A stretch of 35,838 nucleotides of DNA, taken from assembly GCA_902792005.1 (NCBI GenBank), contig CADAXW010000026.1:1-35838 (forward strand). Direction: 5' to 3'. Of this stretch, positions 17,177 through 26,070 are shown piece by piece. The notes beneath the pieces were generated by a model. That model did not search any database and had not been told where the DNA came from. It saw nothing but the letters and a program-made list of their open reading frames with translations. A program made the translations under genes and the position numbers. Source of the DNA: an uncultured Lachnospiraceae bacterium. GTDB taxonomy: Bacteria > Bacillota > Clostridia > Lachnospirales > Lachnospiraceae. The number at the start of each line of letters is the position of its first letter. The stretch's first letter is position 1.

Positions 17177-18559
17177 TTACGTATTCTTCGCCGTAAGGAT
17201 CTTAAATACTTTCTTGATCCCTCCGGTACCCTTGTACAGTGCCAGTGCCTTATATACATGTCCTGCAAACAGCACCAGTGCAAGCGCCAGGACCACGATG
17301 GCCGCAACGCCGGCGATGGCTATGCCGCCGGACACGGTTCCCAGCACAAGTCCCGCAGGCAGCGTCAGCGCCGCGGTGAAGGGAACCAGATACAGCCATA
17401 CCGGTGTTGAATTCGGATCCATGGCAGTAAATATTACAATAAAGTAGGACACGATCAGGATCAGGACGAAAATACCCTGATTACTTGCAGCCTGCTCCAT
17501 GGTACTGGAGATAGCTCCCGCAAATGCGGCAAGGGCTGCGTACAGCACGATACCGAAGATCAGCACCACAAGGGCCAGGATCACCGGAACCGGCCGGAAC
17601 AGATCCATGGAGCCGAAGCTCTTCAGGAACGTGATCACCGGCGAATTTGCATCCGGGAAGATCTGTTCTGACAGGATCACGCCTGCAATAACACCGCCCA
17701 CAAGCATGGCGATCCAGATGAAGATCTGAAGCAGACCTGCTGCAAGAACGCCCAGCAGCTTACCGAATACCAGCGACTCGGGTTTTACCGAAATGAGAAG
17801 GGTATCCATCAGTTTGGATGACTTCTCCATAACAATATTCTTTGTGATACTCGAACCATAGGTGAGCACAATGAAGTACATGATCATACATACCAGCAAG
17901 GTAAGGATCAGGCCGAAGCCATCTCTGATCTGCTCATTGTTCTGCTCATTTGCGATATCCTTATCAGAAAGAAGGCTGGTTCCCGACGCCCATCCGGACA
18001 CCTTGAATATGTCCGTATCCACCGTCTTCGACAGCTCCTGCATATCAGACAGGTTAATTCCCTTCGCAAGAACAACGAACATGGTGTCCATTTTGTCGAT
18101 AGCATCATAAAAATGTTCCGCATCCTCTTTCTTGATCTCCGACCCTGTCGGAAGAACGATGGTTGCAGAAATCTCCTTTGTTGACTCATCCTCTTCGATC
18201 TCAAGAATGAGGGACTTCTTCTCTCCGGCTTCTTTGATCTTGGAGACAGCCTCATCAGCATCCTTCACAACAACATAGGTAATGTCGCTGTAGCCTTCCC
18301 CGTCGATCGTCTTCATCAAACTGAAATCTACATTTTCAGCCACAGAGTCAGCCACATAGATTTTCTCCGCCCCGCAGGACTTCAGCTTTATATCCTTATT
18401 CTTATTCGCATTCATGCTGATCAGAAGAAGGATTCCTACCGGAAGCAGGAACAGGATCACAGCCAGTGCAATGGTCAGCACCTTAAAGCTTGCAGGTCCG
18501 GTCTGATTATGGAAGGTAAACTTGAAAACTTTTCCGAAATTCTTCAGCATATCCGTCAC
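17177..18559 (-). CDS. ABC-2 type transporter permease, NatB-like (second permease)
   Basis: The 460-residue membrane protein begins MTDMLKNFGKVFKFTFHNQT, has one hydrophobic helix at about 27-50, then a soluble, mainly extracytoplasmic stretch to about residue 210, and five or more membrane helices in the C-terminal half. This matches the ABC-2/NatB permease fold, including the segment SKLMDTLLISVKPESLVFGK, a coupling element shared with the preceding gene. It lies eight nt after the first permease gene. With the ATPase at 19913 the two permeases probably form a heterodimeric exporter. The substrate (Na+, a drug or a peptide) is not shown by the sequence. Confidence 0.88.
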   Translation of the reverse strand: MTDMLKNFGKVFKFTFHNQTGPASFKVLTIALAVILFLLPVGILLLISMNANKNKDIKLKSCGAEKIYVADSVAENVDFSLMKTIDGEGYSDITYVVVKDADEAVSKIKEAGEKKSLILEIEEDESTKEISATIVLPTGSEIKKEDAEHFYDAIDKMDTMFVVLAKGINLSDMQELSKTVDTDIFKVSGWASGTSLLSDKDIANEQNNEQIRDGFGLILTLLVCMIMYFIVLTYGSSITKNIVMEKSSKLMDTLLISVKPESLVFGKLLGVLAAGLLQIFIWIAMLVGGVIAGVILSEQIFPDANSPVITFLKSFGSMDLFRPVPVILALVVLIFGIVLYAALAAFAGAISSTMEQAASNQGIFVLILIVSYFIVIFTAMDPNSTPVWLYLVPFTAALTLPAGLVLGTVSGGIAIAGVAAIVVLALALVLFAGHVYKALALYKGTGGIKKVFKILTAKNT

Positions 18560-18567
18560 CCTCCTTC

Positions 18568-19926
18568 CTACATTTTCGCTGCCTGAAAGATAGCAGCAAG
18601 CTTCGGCCGGCTGGAATCACTGAGCAGCAGATTGCGATAGGTCTTTGCAGCCAGCATGACCAGTCCCACCAGGAGTGCGATCTGAATCGCAAAGGATCCC
18701 AGAAGAACCGGCAGACTGATCCGTCCACCGATATAGGCGATGGGCGCATTGAAATAGGATACCGGCGGAACCAGCGCCAGGATAAGAGTGTACTTATCCT
18801 GCGTACCTACCATAGCTGTTGCCAAATAGCCCACCATGGTCAGCATCATGACAATGGAAGTCGCACTCTGCTGATCCTCTGTTTTGGAGCAGGCCGAACC
18901 CATGATACCACTGAGCACACCGAAGGAGCACAGTGCCAGGATCACCTCGACAAACAATATGATAAAACCGACAAAGCCATATCCTGTGAATACTGCCAGA
19001 TTGAGTCCTCCCTGATTAACGGAGGACGTATCCAGCTTCATTACATTTGTCATGATCAAATCCGCCACCATGGATCCGCAGACACCGAGGATCAGGGTGG
19101 TTGTGATGAAGGTAAGCATTCCTATGATCTTTCCCATCAGAAGTGCCATGGGACGTACGCTTACCAGCAGCGACTCTGCCAGCTTGGAAGACTTCTCTTC
19201 ATTTACGGATGCAATGATATAGCTGGCAGAAAGAGATGCCACCATCATGATCAGCAGATCAAAGGCCATCATGATACCGCTGTATTCGGTCTTTCCCATG
19301 GTCTTATCTTTTTCCAGCTTTTCCTCTTCCTCCGTCAGCACACCTCCGTGCTGAACGCCGGAAGAAATGGACTTGATGGTGGAATCGTCCAGCTTCATCT
19401 GTTTCTTTCTGTCATCCGAGAAGATCTTCTTCACGAGGTCTGCCGCCTTATCCATGCTTCTTACCTGAAGCTTGGTATTATCCGAAACAATGGCGTTCAC
19501 CTTGTACTCTTTTTCATCTCCCTGGATATAAACAAGGATATCCTTCTCCCCGAGGCCCTGGGTCAGCGCCTCAAAGTCAGCCTCGCCCTTGTTGAAAACC
19601 TTGACGCCATCCACCGTCAGCTTTCCTGCCTCCGGTTTCTCATCCGGGGTCACATCCATCAGATCAATGGTAAATGAAGTATCATTGAAAATGATCATCT
19701 TGTCTGCTTCGATCTGATTGAGAGACACCGAGTTCGCTGCATTTGCCGTCTTCTCACTGGATTTCGTCATCAGATAACTAAAGGGCTTCATCAGAGACAT
19801 GACCAGGATCATCAGGATGGCACTGGCAAGAAATCCCTTATTCTTTAATGTCTGGACCAGGGTGAAACGAAATACGTGTCCAAACCCAGTCATACTGTAT
19901 ATATTCTCTCGACTATTTGGTTTCAC
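18568..19926 (-). CDS. ABC-2 type transporter permease, NatB-like (first permease)
   Basis: This 452-residue permease has the same plan as its neighbour: an early helix (FLASAILMILVMSLMKPF), a long charged extracytoplasmic region with KKIFSDDRKKQMKL, and a C-terminal bundle with SKLAESLLVSVRPMALLMGK. The start is uncertain. A GTG at 19926 overlaps the ATPase gene by 14 nt and has GGTGA eight nt upstream. An ATG at 19893 would give MTGFGHVFRFTLVQ, which aligns with the start of the second permease. Either way it is coupled to the ATPase gene. Confidence 0.87.
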   Translation of the reverse strand: MKPNSRENIYSMTGFGHVFRFTLVQTLKNKGFLASAILMILVMSLMKPFSYLMTKSSEKTANAANSVSLNQIEADKMIIFNDTSFTIDLMDVTPDEKPEAGKLTVDGVKVFNKGEADFEALTQGLGEKDILVYIQGDEKEYKVNAIVSDNTKLQVRSMDKAADLVKKIFSDDRKKQMKLDDSTIKSISSGVQHGGVLTEEEEKLEKDKTMGKTEYSGIMMAFDLLIMMVASLSASYIIASVNEEKSSKLAESLLVSVRPMALLMGKIIGMLTFITTTLILGVCGSMVADLIMTNVMKLDTSSVNQGGLNLAVFTGYGFVGFIILFVEVILALCSFGVLSGIMGSACSKTEDQQSATSIVMMLTMVGYLATAMVGTQDKYTLILALVPPVSYFNAPIAYIGGRISLPVLLGSFAIQIALLVGLVMLAAKTYRNLLLSDSSRPKLAAIFQAAKM

Positions 19927-20935
19927 TTACTTCGTCACCTACCTCTCTTACAAAAATCTCATGCAGAGAAAGCTCAGACAGGTCGAAGCGTACGACCTTG
20001 GCATTTTTCTCGATCAGACTCTTCAGGAGCTGATTTGCCTGCTCATCACCGGTGACACGAAGTGTATATTCGTTTTCCTTCTCGGTCAGGATCTCAACTC
20101 CGCATGCCTTAATGATATCGGATACATCCTGCTCGCACTTCAGTCCCAGGTTCACGCGGCCAAAGGACTTCTTGATATCATTCAGGTTACCGGACAGGAC
20201 AACCTTGGAGCGATGAAGGATCGTGATATCGGTACAGAACTCCTCAACCACCTCCATCTGGTGGGAGGACATGATGATATACTTGCCACGTGCGATCTGC
20301 TCACGGACAACCTCCTTCAGGATGTCGGCATTCACCGGATCCAGTCCTGAGAAGGGCTCATCCAGCACAAGCAGCTCAGGGTCGGAAAGCAGGGCGATCA
20401 GGAACTGGATCTTCTGCTGATTACCCTTGGATAACTGGTCTGCCGTCTTCGGCTTCGGTTTCTTCTTTACCGCAAAGGAACCAGTCGTGCTTTCCTCCAC
20501 GATCCCCTGTGCAGCCAGTGATTCCTTACGTGCTTCCGCCTCCATGGCTGCAGCCTTCTCGGGATAGAGATACTCCTCTACCTTCAGGCGCTCAGCCCAG
20601 TAAGCGATACGGTCCGTCAGGGTCTTTCCGGAAACACCGCGAAGCTCACCAAAGTATTTGATCTGATCCATCAGACTGTACTTCGGATAAAGACCTCTTT
20701 CCTCGGCAAGATAACCGATGTTGCAGGTATCGAAGTTCAGCGGACCTCCATTCCAGGTAACCTCTCCGCCGCTCTTCTCCAGCATTCCCAGGATCATACG
20801 GATCGATGTACTCTTTCCGGCTCCGTTACTACCCAGAAGTGCATATACACCGGGCTTTGGGATCTCGAAGGAGATATGGTCAACGACCACCTTATCACCA
20901 TATTTCTTAAATAAATCCTTAACAACAAGTCCCAT
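19913..20935 (-). CDS. ABC transporter ATP-binding protein, NatA-like
   Basis: The 340-residue ATPase has Walker A GSNGAGKST (35-43), a Q-loop replaced by YLAEERGLYPK typical of the NatA clade, the signature LSKGNQQ (168-174), Walker B LLVLDEP (188-194) and an H-loop histidine in MSSHQMEV. A segment of roughly 40 residues at about 124-165, rich in Ala/Glu and then Lys, lies in the helical domain just before the signature and is absent from typical NatA proteins. A C-terminal domain of about 100 residues follows the nucleotide-binding fold, as in NatA. It leads the operon with the two permeases. Confidence 0.92.
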   Translation of the reverse strand: MGLVVKDLFKKYGDKVVVDHISFEIPKPGVYALLGSNGAGKSTSIRMILGMLEKSGGEVTWNGGPLNFDTCNIGYLAEERGLYPKYSLMDQIKYFGELRGVSGKTLTDRIAYWAERLKVEEYLYPEKAAAMEAEARKESLAAQGIVEESTTGSFAVKKKPKPKTADQLSKGNQQKIQFLIALLSDPELLVLDEPFSGLDPVNADILKEVVREQIARGKYIIMSSHQMEVVEEFCTDITILHRSKVVLSGNLNDIKKSFGRVNLGLKCEQDVSDIIKACGVEILTEKENEYTLRVTGDEQANQLLKSLIEKNAKVVRFDLSELSLHEIFVREVGDEVSETK

Positions 20936-20965
20936 CCTTCACTTTTCCTTTCTTTCATATTCTCC

Positions 20966-20997
20966 GTACTCTTCGTACTCTTCGTACTCCGCGTACG
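20966..20997. repeat. Short 9-bp tandem repeat
   Basis: GTACTCTTC occurs twice in tandem, followed by the variant GTACTCCGC and a partial GTACG, in the 72-nt gap between citrate synthase and the ABC ATPase gene. It lies upstream of the ATPase ribosome binding site. It could vary in copy number; no protein binding role can be read from it. Confidence 0.7.
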
Positions 20998-21007
20998 TTC
21001 CCCTTAG

Positions 21008-22378
21008 TTACTCTTCATCCCAGATCCGTTCCTCCATGGGAACATACTCCTTATGGAGACCCACATACTTATATGCAGGACGGATGATCTTTCCTTTGTT
21101 AACGAGTTCCTCAATTCTATGTGCACACCACCCGGAAATACGGGCAATGGCAAACAGCGGTGTAAAGTATTCCATGGGAATACGAAGCATAGTATACACA
21201 AGGCCACTGTAAAAATCAACATTTGCGCATACCGGCTTCTTCATATCCCGGTTCTTCATGATCAGATCCTTCGCGAGGCGTTCTACCCGGTCATAAAGCT
21301 CAAATTCCTTCTCATATCCCTCTTCCTGAGACAGCTTGCGCGCATACTCCTTCAGGATCACCGCTCTGGGATCCGAAAGGGTATAAACGGCATGTCCCAT
21401 TCCGTAGATCAGTCCGGAATGATCAAAGCCCTCTTTATTCAGAAGCTTCTGCAGATAAGCCCGAAGTTCCTTCTCATTTTCCCAGTCGGAGATATTCGCC
21501 TTCAGATCCGCGAACATCTGCTGTACCTTCAGGTTCGCACCACCGTGACGGGGACCCTTCAGTGATCCCAGCGAGCCAGCCACCGTCGAGTAGGTATCGG
21601 TTCCCGTGGAAGAAATAACATGGGTGGTAAATGTGGAATTGTTACCACCGCCATGCTCCGCATGAAGTACCAGACAGATGTCCAGCACCTGCGCCTCCAG
21701 CTCCGTGTACTTCGGATCCGGTCTGAGCAGCCGGAGGATATTCTCCGCCGTGGACAGCTCCGCCTTCGGACGATGCACCACCAGACTGGAATCCAGGAAT
21801 CTATGACGATAGCTCTGATAGCCATAGGCCGCGATCACCGGGAAACGGGCAATGAGGCTGAGGGACTGCTCCAGGATATGCCTTACTTCAATGGAATCCG
21901 GATCCTCATCATAGGAATAAAGTGTAAGCACACAGCGCTGCAGTACATTCATGATGTTCCGGCTGGGCGCCTTCATGATCACGTCCCGGTTGAAGTTCTC
22001 CGGCAGGGGACGAAGCTGGCCCATGACACGCATGAACTCCTCCAGCTGATCCTCCGTGGGAAGTTCTCCGAACAGAAGTAAAAATGTAGTCTCTTCAAAT
22101 CCATGCTTAGATCCATGGAAGCCCCGTACCAGATCCCTTACGCTGTAGCCCTGATAATAAAGCTCGCCTTCAATGGGGATACGTTCTCCGTTTTCCACCC
22201 GGAAGCCGTTCACATCCGATATCTCCGTAAGTCCGGTCAGGACACCCTTACCATTGGACTCACGCAGGCCGCGCTTTACATCATACTGGGAATACAGCCT
22301 CTGGTCGATCTGACCTGCGTCGGCACAGAATTCCACATATTTATTTACAAGGTCCTTCATTTCATCACTATTGATCAT
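21008..22378 (-). CDS. Citrate synthase (citrate/2-methylcitrate synthase family)
   Basis: The 456-residue enzyme condenses oxaloacetate with acetyl-CoA (or propionyl-CoA) in the cytosol. Expected active-site residues are present: H239 in LHAEHGGGNNSTF, H278 in PRHGGAN, H329 in GHAVYTLSDPR and D388 in NVDFYSG. The amino-terminal 60 residues are longer than in the compact Gram-positive enzymes. An upstream GAGGAG site supports the ATG at 22378. Nearby malic enzyme and hydroxyacid dehydrogenase suggest a link to glutamate precursor supply in an organism with an incomplete TCA cycle. Citrate versus methylcitrate specificity cannot be told from sequence. Confidence 0.94.
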   Translation of the reverse strand: MINSDEMKDLVNKYVEFCADAGQIDQRLYSQYDVKRGLRESNGKGVLTGLTEISDVNGFRVENGERIPIEGELYYQGYSVRDLVRGFHGSKHGFEETTFLLLFGELPTEDQLEEFMRVMGQLRPLPENFNRDVIMKAPSRNIMNVLQRCVLTLYSYDEDPDSIEVRHILEQSLSLIARFPVIAAYGYQSYRHRFLDSSLVVHRPKAELSTAENILRLLRPDPKYTELEAQVLDICLVLHAEHGGGNNSTFTTHVISSTGTDTYSTVAGSLGSLKGPRHGGANLKVQQMFADLKANISDWENEKELRAYLQKLLNKEGFDHSGLIYGMGHAVYTLSDPRAVILKEYARKLSQEEGYEKEFELYDRVERLAKDLIMKNRDMKKPVCANVDFYSGLVYTMLRIPMEYFTPLFAIARISGWCAHRIEELVNKGKIIRPAYKYVGLHKEYVPMEERIWDEE

Positions 22379-22475
22379 AGCGTAGACGCTCCTCTTCTTT
22401 CTATATTTTTCCTCTGCACCTTCTTATCCTCCGCGCGATGGTCCCAGGCGAAATCATCCTTGGACGTTCTCCACA

Positions 22476-23147
22476 TTATCCCCTGCGCCTTCTGCGCCCC
22501 GAGGGACGTCCCGACTCAGGAATGGGATCCGGCTCCGTAGCTCCCGGGATATCGATATCAAAAACATATCGGTTAAATGCGTTGATGATCCGGGTTTCTC
22601 CGTACATGTCCTCCCGTTTCAGATCCCTGCCGTAATTCAGGTGCACATGTCCGTGAAGGAACAGAAGCGGGTGATACCGGTCCATCAGATCCCGGAGGGT
22701 CTGAAAACCATGGTGGGGAAGATCCTCCTCATCATTCAGGCCCTTTGCGGGAGAATGTCCCACCAGGATATCAAAGCCCTTTCTGCGAAGGATCTTCAGC
22801 TTCAGCTTACGTACCCGGCCACGCATCTGGGCCTCGGTATACTGATATCCTGTGTAGTTATAGCACATGCTGCCGCCCAGGCCCATGATCCGCACACCTC
22901 GATAGACAAAGATATCGTCATCGATGCATATGCAGCCCTCCGGCGGTGTATCCTCATAGCAGCCGTCATGATTTCCATGCACGTAAAGAAGCGGCACCTT
23001 TGCATAGGTCGCCAGAAACGACAGATACTGAGGTGCAAGATCCCCACAGGAAATGATCAGGTCTATCCCGTCCAGTTTTGATTTTTCAAAGTAATCCCAC
23101 AGATATTTCGATTCAATATCAGAGATTGCCAGAATCCTCATCTTCAT
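22476..23147 (-). CDS. Calcineurin-like metallophosphoesterase
   Basis: The protein has the metallophosphoesterase motif set: ISDIES (motif I, with Glu in place of the usual His of D-x-H), SCGDL, VHGNHDG, LVGHSP and LHGHVH. The most likely start is the ATG at 23147 (MKMRILAISDIESKYL), giving 223 residues; a GTG at 23159 would add four. It overlaps the end of the preceding ParB-like/PnrA-like gene by 29 nt. The C-terminus is an arginine-rich tail (SGRRRRRG). Nucleotide or phosphoprotein substrates are possible; none is shown. Confidence 0.88.
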   Translation of the reverse strand: MKMRILAISDIESKYLWDYFEKSKLDGIDLIISCGDLAPQYLSFLATYAKVPLLYVHGNHDGCYEDTPPEGCICIDDDIFVYRGVRIMGLGGSMCYNYTGYQYTEAQMRGRVRKLKLKILRRKGFDILVGHSPAKGLNDEEDLPHHGFQTLRDLMDRYHPLLFLHGHVHLNYGRDLKREDMYGETRIINAFNRYVFDIDIPGATEPDPIPESGRPSGRRRRRG

Positions 23148-25086
23148 CTTTGCGTACACCCTTCAACTCTACGATGGTTCTCGCCTTCTCCTTCAGCGAG
23201 TTTGCATCCGGTATCTCACCGACCACATTGTCCAGCAGCCAGTTCATGTTCATGATATCCTTCACCTGGAGTGACTCTCCCTCGGTACAGCGGATCTGTC
23301 CCTCCTGATCTCTCAGCTCCCCGCTGAACAGCAGGAACCTCTCATCTATGATCTCCTGCTTCATCATCTCGATCAGCCGCGCCGTCTGCTGCGGCACCTT
23401 CTCGGAAAGGATCACGTCGATCACGCCGGAAGAAAGTCCCCACCAGTAATTGATGGCCTTATCCTCTGTGGCAGAATCCGTCTTCTCCCACGCGCCGTCG
23501 ATGATCATCCGAATCAACCGTTCATAAAGAACCCCCCAGTTGATTATGGGCATGGCGATGTTTACAGGCTGATTCTCCGTCAGCTTATACATACCGAACT
23601 TCCGGGACGCATGCCGGGGTGTGATCATATCCTGATCGGAGATATAATCGATCCCGTCATCATAGAAGCTTCGATACAACGCCTCTCTGGAAATGTCGTC
23701 CTTTTTGGTGGTCCATTCCACACGGACCTCGATCCCCGGATTCACCATCCGTGCTCCCAGGGCAAATGCATTGATGCCTGCGGTAATTCCATAGATCGGA
23801 TAGTCCGCAAGATATCCCACGCGGTTGGAGTCCGTAAGGATTCCCGCCAGCATACCGGACAGGAACTTGGCCTCATAGACCCGGGCATAGTAGGTCCGGA
23901 TATACCGGTGGTTGGTATTCAGAGAACAGTTCAGAACCTTCACCTCGGGATGCGCCACCGCAACCTTCAGACTGGCGTTGATCTGCTGGGCCGTGGTGGT
24001 AAAGATCACCTTCGTGCCCTCCTTCTCGATCAGCTCCTCCATGGCGGTCGCTGCCTTTTCCTCGGTATCCGCCGTGGTGATCTTCAGTGTTGTTACCTTG
24101 TTGCCAAACTTCTCCTTGATGTGATTCCTTCCCAGCTCATGGGCATACAACCAGTCAGAACTGGAAGGATCCCGGTCATAGATAAATGCGATGTTGAGAG
24201 GCTTTGCTTCCGTGGGCTCGGACTTCAGCACACGCTGCAGGAGCGTGGGTCTGGTCTCCGGCGGGTTCATGGCAACATCCACCTCGGAATTCTGATTCAT
24301 CATCAGGAATTCCTGCCACATTTTCGAAATGGCTTCTTTCACTTCTGCACCGGTCATATTCACGACGGTGTCATAATCATACACACCGATCAATGCCAGA
24401 AAGGCATCCCCGGTGGTGATCTCCGACAGCTCCTTGCCGCCCTTTTCCTCAAAGGCCTTGGAGAATTTATAGTAGGCGGAGGTCAGGTTCTGCACCTGCT
24501 CGTCCGTCCATGTCAGCTCCGGAGCCTTCACATCCGTTCCGGTGGCCTCCAGCAGCTTATGGAAATTTCCTTCCTTGGAAAACCAGATGAAGTTCACTCC
24601 GGTCTTCCGGTAAAAGTCCATGAATTCATAGTAGATGCGGATCTCGGGGTCGTCGGTCTTTACAGGGATCTTCCTTGTGACCATGGCCGGAATGGAAACC
24701 GCATCAAAGTACTTCAGCACGCTGACACGCTTATTTCCTTCCACCACATAATACCGGTTCAGGTACTCATATACCTTGATGGGGTCATGGATCCCCTCCT
24801 CCATATGCGCATCACACAGGAGGGACCACTTCTGCGCGAACTCCGTTTCCTTTTCCAGGATCGGCATGAAGTTGCACGCAAATGAGCTGGACCGGCCTGC
24901 ATTTGCCGTACCCACCACCCGATCCAGGGGGATGGTGCAAAGCCCCAGGCTCAGCTCTCCGCGGATCCTGGCTCCGGCCAGCAGTTCGTCCAGTACTGCG
25001 GGGTTCGGCGACTTTCCGGCAGCCTGCGCCGCCTTCATGGCCTTCTCCCCTAATTTTTTTGCTTTTTCATATTCAACGTAAGACAA
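23119..25086 (-). CDS. Cytosolic ParB-like/PnrA-like (BMP family) fusion protein
   Basis: The 655-residue protein has two parts. Residues about 40-140 resemble a ParB/Srx-type domain: IPLDRVVGTANAGRS, then YVVEGNKRVSVLKYF (114-127). Residues about 297-600 resemble the PnrA/BMP nucleoside-binding fold of ABC solute receptors: LNIAFIYDRDPSSSDWLYAH, GTKVIFTTTAQQINASL, NRVGYLADYPIYGITAGINA. There is no signal peptide or lipobox, so this receptor domain acts inside the cell. It starts with TTG, supported by GAGGTAA and lying 12 nt behind the hydroxyacid dehydrogenase stop. The context gives no transporter. A ligand-sensing regulator is a reasonable inference, not shown. Confidence 0.82.
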   Translation of the reverse strand: MSYVEYEKAKKLGEKAMKAAQAAGKSPNPAVLDELLAGARIRGELSLGLCTIPLDRVVGTANAGRSSSFACNFMPILEKETEFAQKWSLLCDAHMEEGIHDPIKVYEYLNRYYVVEGNKRVSVLKYFDAVSIPAMVTRKIPVKTDDPEIRIYYEFMDFYRKTGVNFIWFSKEGNFHKLLEATGTDVKAPELTWTDEQVQNLTSAYYKFSKAFEEKGGKELSEITTGDAFLALIGVYDYDTVVNMTGAEVKEAISKMWQEFLMMNQNSEVDVAMNPPETRPTLLQRVLKSEPTEAKPLNIAFIYDRDPSSSDWLYAHELGRNHIKEKFGNKVTTLKITTADTEEKAATAMEELIEKEGTKVIFTTTAQQINASLKVAVAHPEVKVLNCSLNTNHRYIRTYYARVYEAKFLSGMLAGILTDSNRVGYLADYPIYGITAGINAFALGARMVNPGIEVRVEWTTKKDDISREALYRSFYDDGIDYISDQDMITPRHASRKFGMYKLTENQPVNIAMPIINWGVLYERLIRMIIDGAWEKTDSATEDKAINYWWGLSSGVIDVILSEKVPQQTARLIEMMKQEIIDERFLLFSGELRDQEGQIRCTEGESLQVKDIMNMNWLLDNVVGEIPDANSLKEKARTIVELKGVRKDEDEDSGNL

Positions 25087-25097
25087 GATGATTACCT

Positions 25098-26051
25098 CTA
25101 ATTTACCAGATTCTTCTCTTCTCCGTTTAAAAATGCCTTTACATTTTGATAAGTAACTTCTTTGATCTTTTTGATCGCATCATCGGAAGCCCATGCGATA
25201 TGCGGCGTGATGATGCAGTTTTTTGCCGTCAGCAGCGGACAGTCCGGATCCATTGGTTCCTTTGCCAGCACATCCAGAGCCGCTCCCCCGATCCGGCCTG
25301 CGTTTAGTGCCTCAGCCACTGCCTCTTCATCCAACAGACCACCGCGGGAGGTGTTGATCAGCAGTGCATCCGGCTTCATCAGCGCCAGTGCATCCCGGTT
25401 GATCATACGCTCCGTCTCCGGGAACAGCGGAACATGGAGCGATACCACATCCGACTCCCGAAGCAGCTCCTCCAGGGACACGAAACGAAGTCCCGGAATG
25501 TCCACCTCACGTCTGGTCCTTGTAAATGTGATCACATTCATTCCCATGGCGGACGCGATCCGCGCCACCCGGGTTCCGATATCTCCCAGCCCCACGATCC
25601 CAAGGGTCTTCCCGGACACTTCCAGGATCGGACCGCAGGTGTAGCAGAAATACGGAGTTTTCGTCCAGTCCCCCTTGTGGACGGATACGTCGTGGATCCC
25701 AACCTTACTGTAGGCCTCCAGCAGAAGCGCTATGGTTGCCTGGGCCACAACCGGACCTGCATATCCCGGTACATTTGCCACCGGGATCCCCAGGCGCCGT
25801 GCGGCCTGTACATCCACGATATTATAGCCGGTCGCAAGGACCGCGATGAAACGGATGGTGGGGCAGGCCTTCAGGATCTCTTCCGTGATCGGCGTTTTAT
25901 CCACCACCACGATCTCCGCATCCCCGATCCTGGGGATCACCAGCTCCGGCGGAGTGATGTCATAGACCGTAAGGTCTCCCAACTCCTGCAAGGCCGGGAA
26001 GTCCGATGCGGAGCCTCCCATGACCTGACCGTCCAGAATAACGATTTTCAT
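25098..26051 (-). CDS. D-isomer 2-hydroxyacid dehydrogenase (glycerate dehydrogenase-like)
   Basis: The 317-residue enzyme, starting MKIVILDGQVMGGSASDFPA behind AGGAG, is an NAD(P)-dependent reductase of 2-keto acids such as hydroxypyruvate. The Rossmann motif is GIVGLGDIGTRVA. Catalytic Arg is in NTSRGGLLDEEAV, Glu in the KEPMDPDCP region, and His in TPHIAW. A longer frame to 26120 exists but would overlap the malic enzyme gene and its extra residues are not family-like. The exact substrate is not clear. Confidence 0.93.
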   Translation of the reverse strand: MKIVILDGQVMGGSASDFPALQELGDLTVYDITPPELVIPRIGDAEIVVVDKTPITEEILKACPTIRFIAVLATGYNIVDVQAARRLGIPVANVPGYAGPVVAQATIALLLEAYSKVGIHDVSVHKGDWTKTPYFCYTCGPILEVSGKTLGIVGLGDIGTRVARIASAMGMNVITFTRTRREVDIPGLRFVSLEELLRESDVVSLHVPLFPETERMINRDALALMKPDALLINTSRGGLLDEEAVAEALNAGRIGGAALDVLAKEPMDPDCPLLTAKNCIITPHIAWASDDAIKKIKEVTYQNVKAFLNGEEKNLVN

Positions 26052-26070
26052 GGCTATTCTCCTGTGAATC

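Noticed and set aside
23611..24885. A 424-codon plus-strand open frame opposite the ParB-like/PnrA-like gene
   Set aside because: Antisense shadow with no start signal or protein motif; the minus-strand frame has clear family motifs.
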